Part shown: positions 61,401-64,000 of the stretch, one piece after another | Position numbering within the stretch: the first letter of the stretch is position 1 | Layout: each line of letters begins with the position of its first letter | Assembly: GCF_009905375.1 (NCBI RefSeq) | Contig: NW_027420013.1 | Span: 93,752 to 157,751, forward strand | Origin: Apium graveolens | Lineage: Eukaryota > Streptophyta > Magnoliopsida > Apiales > Apiaceae | Direction: 5' to 3' | Length of the DNA: 64,000 nt | Program-made: the position numbers and the translations under genes | Notes under the pieces: generated by a model | The model's input: only the letters and a program-made list of their open reading frames with translations | Databases searched by the model: none | What the model was told of the DNA's origin: nothing

Positions 61401-63246
61401 CTTTCGATTTTCCTTATTTTTCTTGGACATTCTCTGAAACTTTTCTGAATCCCACCAATCACACAATGCTTCCCAAACATCCGGATTTGATGTGTAAAGG
61501 GTTTGAATCATGTCGTCTAGTTCTAGTGCACTCTTTGAACTCTTTTATTAGCTTGGTTCAACTCCCATTAAATCAAACCTCTTTAAATTAGTCTTTAAAT
61601 GTGCCTCACTTAGCACGTGCACTTCTACAGGAACTCCTTGCTCGAAGTCATAGTATTTCTGACATTCAAGAAAAAATTACCGAAAATAAGGGTTGTCCAA
61701 ATATATCTACCAAATTTAAAAGTAATCTAAAAAACCGTAGTAAACATACTGGATATATAGCTATGAATCCATTTATATATGTGTGTGTACTTAGTACCTC
61801 AAACTCATCAGTACATTCCTGTAGTATCCGTCATCGAAGAATTGTGTACCAGGTTTACCAACGCTATCCACAGCTCATTTAGGCCAAAAACTCTTGATAT
61901 TGCCTTCAATGTCTTCTTTTGTATATTTTCTTTAATACTGCAACATACATTATTCATCACTAATAAAACTTCTCATATAATATAAATTAAAAATAAAATG
62001 TTTAAAAGAAGATATGACAAAATTGTAATTAATAAAAAACAATAGTGAAATTTACTTACTACTTGCCGCTAAACGAAACAATTCCTTTTTTTGGTTCACC
62101 CTCTAATGGGACGTTGGGGTGATGACCTGTTGAGACTGACTATCAGCCCTCTCAAAGTATGGACTCAACGGAATGTTCCTCTCATTCTCATTGCTGCTAC
62201 TATTACCCCTTCCACCTTCAGCATAATTTCCCCTTCCACCTCCATTTCCCTTCCTCCCCTGCTAGCCCTGTTTCCGCGGCCAGCCCCACGCCTCATCACA
62301 GTTACCACCATTAAAGATAGTAGGGAAAACAAGGAAAGCATAAACATCAACCAAAACTGCAAAACGAGGGGAATAATAATCTAGTAAATGGTGAATGATA
62401 TATATAAAACATGTAACTGATATATCTAAGTGTTGATACTTATAACTAATCAAAAGAGATGAGATTGTCTTAATTTGAATGTGAATTACTGATTTAAAAA
62501 TACTATTTCAAGAATGTGTTAATCAACTATCTAAAAATACTATAATAATTTTTCTCAAATTAGAATGTTTTCTTAAAGTATGACAAATCATTCACTATAT
62601 GAAGGCAAAAGCCCATCTTCACAATCAATCATCAGCTGCAAACATGGTGGAAAATTAAGGCTTCCCACACCAATTTTTAAGCAAAAAACGTGTATACAAA
62701 TACAATAATCACAAATAATCAAAGTAAAAGCAGAATAATACCCAATTGGAGCTTTTAGTTTGAGCTTCCATAAAACCCATATGAGAAACAAGCCTTCTAT
62801 TTGCCTTCCCAAACCCAAAAGACCTTCTGTTTGCCATTCTAAAATATACAAATAGATATTCCCAAGTAGAAGAAAGAGAGAAAATTAGACTTAGCAGAAA
62901 AAAGAGAGGGAAAATTGTTGTAAATGAGGGAGGGAGGATGCGAGATTACGGTAATAGAAGTGGATTAGTGGATGAACAAAGTAACCGCATAGATAGCTAT
63001 GAGATATCCTAATTTGTAGAAGCTGCTAATATTTACTAACAAACATAATCGTTTGGTTTTCCTATTATTAAAGCTTAAATTTATAACATTTTTATTTCTA
63101 AGCTAATTTTATAATAATTTTTTATAATAAATCATCAAAGTTATATATTTAATTTATAAGGTATGAAAAAAATTATATCTCATTTTTAACCTAATAATTT
63201 TATAGCATATATAAGATTAATTGTAATCGGTGTTCTAAAAATTAAT
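58481..63246 (-). mobile_element. CACTA (En/Spm) transposon, right end not found, unit 3
   Basis: Starts CACTACAAGAGATG and keeps the subterminal repeats, with one ccgtg-to-ctgtg change. It has the 90-bp intron piece absent from unit 1. A cluster of single-base losses lies at about 61480-62380. Confidence 0.7.
59334..62295 (-). pseudogene. CACTA-encoded Transposase_24 family protein, decayed, unit 3
   Basis: Same exon order as unit 1. In exon 5 the A-run region reads CACAAGAAAAATAGA, which keeps the downstream frame (HKKNRLFMG), but a base is missing just before GTQAH (GAGCTGG against GAGCTTGG in unit 2), so the exon is still frameshifted. The acceptor of the last exon is lost (GCAC in place of GCAG at about 59388). 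Exon 3 has several single-base changes in length near 61490-61620, exon 4 has ten A residues, and the Gly-rich exon lost one base near 62250. The hallmark CDWWDSEKF is still readable at about 61460. Confidence 0.76.
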
Positions 63247-63260
63247 AACTCCGCTCAATA

Positions 63261-63935
63261 TTAATTTCCTTTCAATAAAACCCATTTTTTTGGGTGTTTG
63301 TGTGTCTCTCCTCTTGGAGTGTGTGTTTGTTTCTCCTTTTGGAGTGTTTGTTATGTTTTTGTTTAATCATGCTTGGGTTTATCTGGTGTTGGATCTGTTG
63401 AGGACGAATTTATTGATATTTTTCTGATCTGCAAAGCCTACATCGAATCTGGGACGGTGGTGATTATTGCAAAAGCTCACCTTTCACAACCAAAGATTGT
63501 TCATCTTTCATGGATTTACACTTTCGGCATGTCTACAGCTGGTATCCGGTATGTAGATAGGTGGGGTGCCTTTGGCATGTCTATAGCTGGTGTCCAGCAT
63601 ATAATAGTTGTGGTGCAGCTTCTCAAATCTCATTTTATGCGATTGGTGTTTCTGAATATTGGGCTAACCATAGTTTTTATGTGATATGGTCAATTGCGAT
63701 GTTGCTATTTTCACAGATGTTTGCGGATTTGTATCGCTTGGGATGTCTTTGATTTTGTCTTTAGCTTCAAGAATTTTGAAACTCTATGTGTTAAACGATC
63801 AGGAAACTAATCATCTAATAACATAATTGTTTTTATGTTATTTGTTTTACACCTGGTTGTATCGATAGTTGAGGGTTTGTCCCGACTGTACTATATTCAA
63901 TTTAATGAAAACTTTCTGAATTCGTCAAAAAAAAA
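63261..63935 (+). mobile_element. 5'-truncated LINE-like insertion, unit 3
   Basis: Same insertion as in units 1 and 2. The left target duplication is at 63247-63260; the right copy reads aactccgctcaagag (63936 on), with a mutated end. Several small deletions distinguish this copy, for example in the word catataatagtt near 63600. Confidence 0.72.
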
Positions 63936-64000
63936 AACTCCGCTCAAGAGGCCGAATACTCGTTTTTGTAAAAATACTTTCATATTTTAAAAAAATATTG
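63936..64000. other. Sequence after the LINE-like insertion, window end
   Basis: The first 40 bp match 13801-13840 (right target duplication and aggccgaatactc). The last 30 bp diverge and are A/T-only runs. No gene. Confidence 0.5.

Larger units (their letters stand above)
55115..64000. repeat. Composite tandem block, unit 3 (cut by window end)
   Basis: Third copy of the block. It lacks Copia-1 and the first 0.9 kb of the Ty3-like piece. From about 63970 to the end (tactttcatattttaaaaaa) it drifts away from the equivalent stretch in units 1 and 2, so it may not continue into Copia-2; too little sequence remains to be sure. Confidence 0.9.

Noticed and set aside
1..64000. CRISPR array or bacterial operon
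   Set aside because: The tandem repeats are kilobase-sized without uniform spacers, and the coding remnants are plant transposon types.

Overview
The window is a plant nuclear genomic segment built from repeats. It is AT-rich, has no bacterial-style gene organisation, and consists of LTR-retrotransposon (Ty1/Copia and probable Ty3/Gypsy), CACTA and LINE-type remnants plus a long complex satellite. I see no intact host gene. The retroelement types suggest a eudicot, perhaps an asterid such as an Apiaceae species; the species guess is weak.

The whole window is a direct tandem repetition of one composite block. Unit 1 runs from 969 to 29720 (28.75 kb), unit 2 from 29721 to 55114 (25.4 kb), and unit 3 starts at 55115 and is cut by the window end. 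Bases 1-968 match the last satellite monomer of units 1 and 2, so another unit probably lies upstream. Each full unit reads, left to right: (i) a decayed Copia gag-pol on the minus strand, cut inside integrase, with a 642-bp LTR and then a 3' internal piece with polypurine tract; (ii) a plus-oriented Ty3-like LTR/leader fragment; (iii) a minus-oriented LTR/leader-like fragment; (iv) a CACTA (En/Spm) end followed by a minus-strand multi-exon pseudogene of the Transposase_24 (Ptta/En/Spm) family; (v) a 5'-truncated LINE-like insertion with poly(A) and a 14-bp target-site duplication; (vi) a second Copia copy cut at the same integrase position; (vii) a (TA)n tract and about 0.87 kb of unidentified spacer; (viii) a satellite array of 8.8-12.2 kb.

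The satellite has three monomer types, A (about 1.16 kb), B (about 1.00 kb) and C (about 1.21-1.26 kb), in a fixed A-B-C order that gives a higher-order repeat of about 3.4 kb. Unit 1 has three full higher-order repeats and unit 2 has two, which accounts for most of their length difference. Every monomer carries a 76-bp segment of constant length with tRNA-like geometry: in A monomers a 7-bp acceptor-like stem plus an unpaired A, a 5-bp/7-nt T-arm-like hairpin, box-A- and box-B-like words at tRNA positions, and a T-run right after it. This is the most interesting undescribed feature I found.

Unit 3 lacks about 4.07 kb (Copia-1 plus the start of the Ty3-like piece) that in units 1 and 2 lies between 37-bp direct repeats. 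No gene here looks functional: the Copia and CACTA reading frames carry stops, frameshifts and splice-site losses, several differing between units. The value of the region lies in its repeat architecture and the record of rearrangement it keeps.
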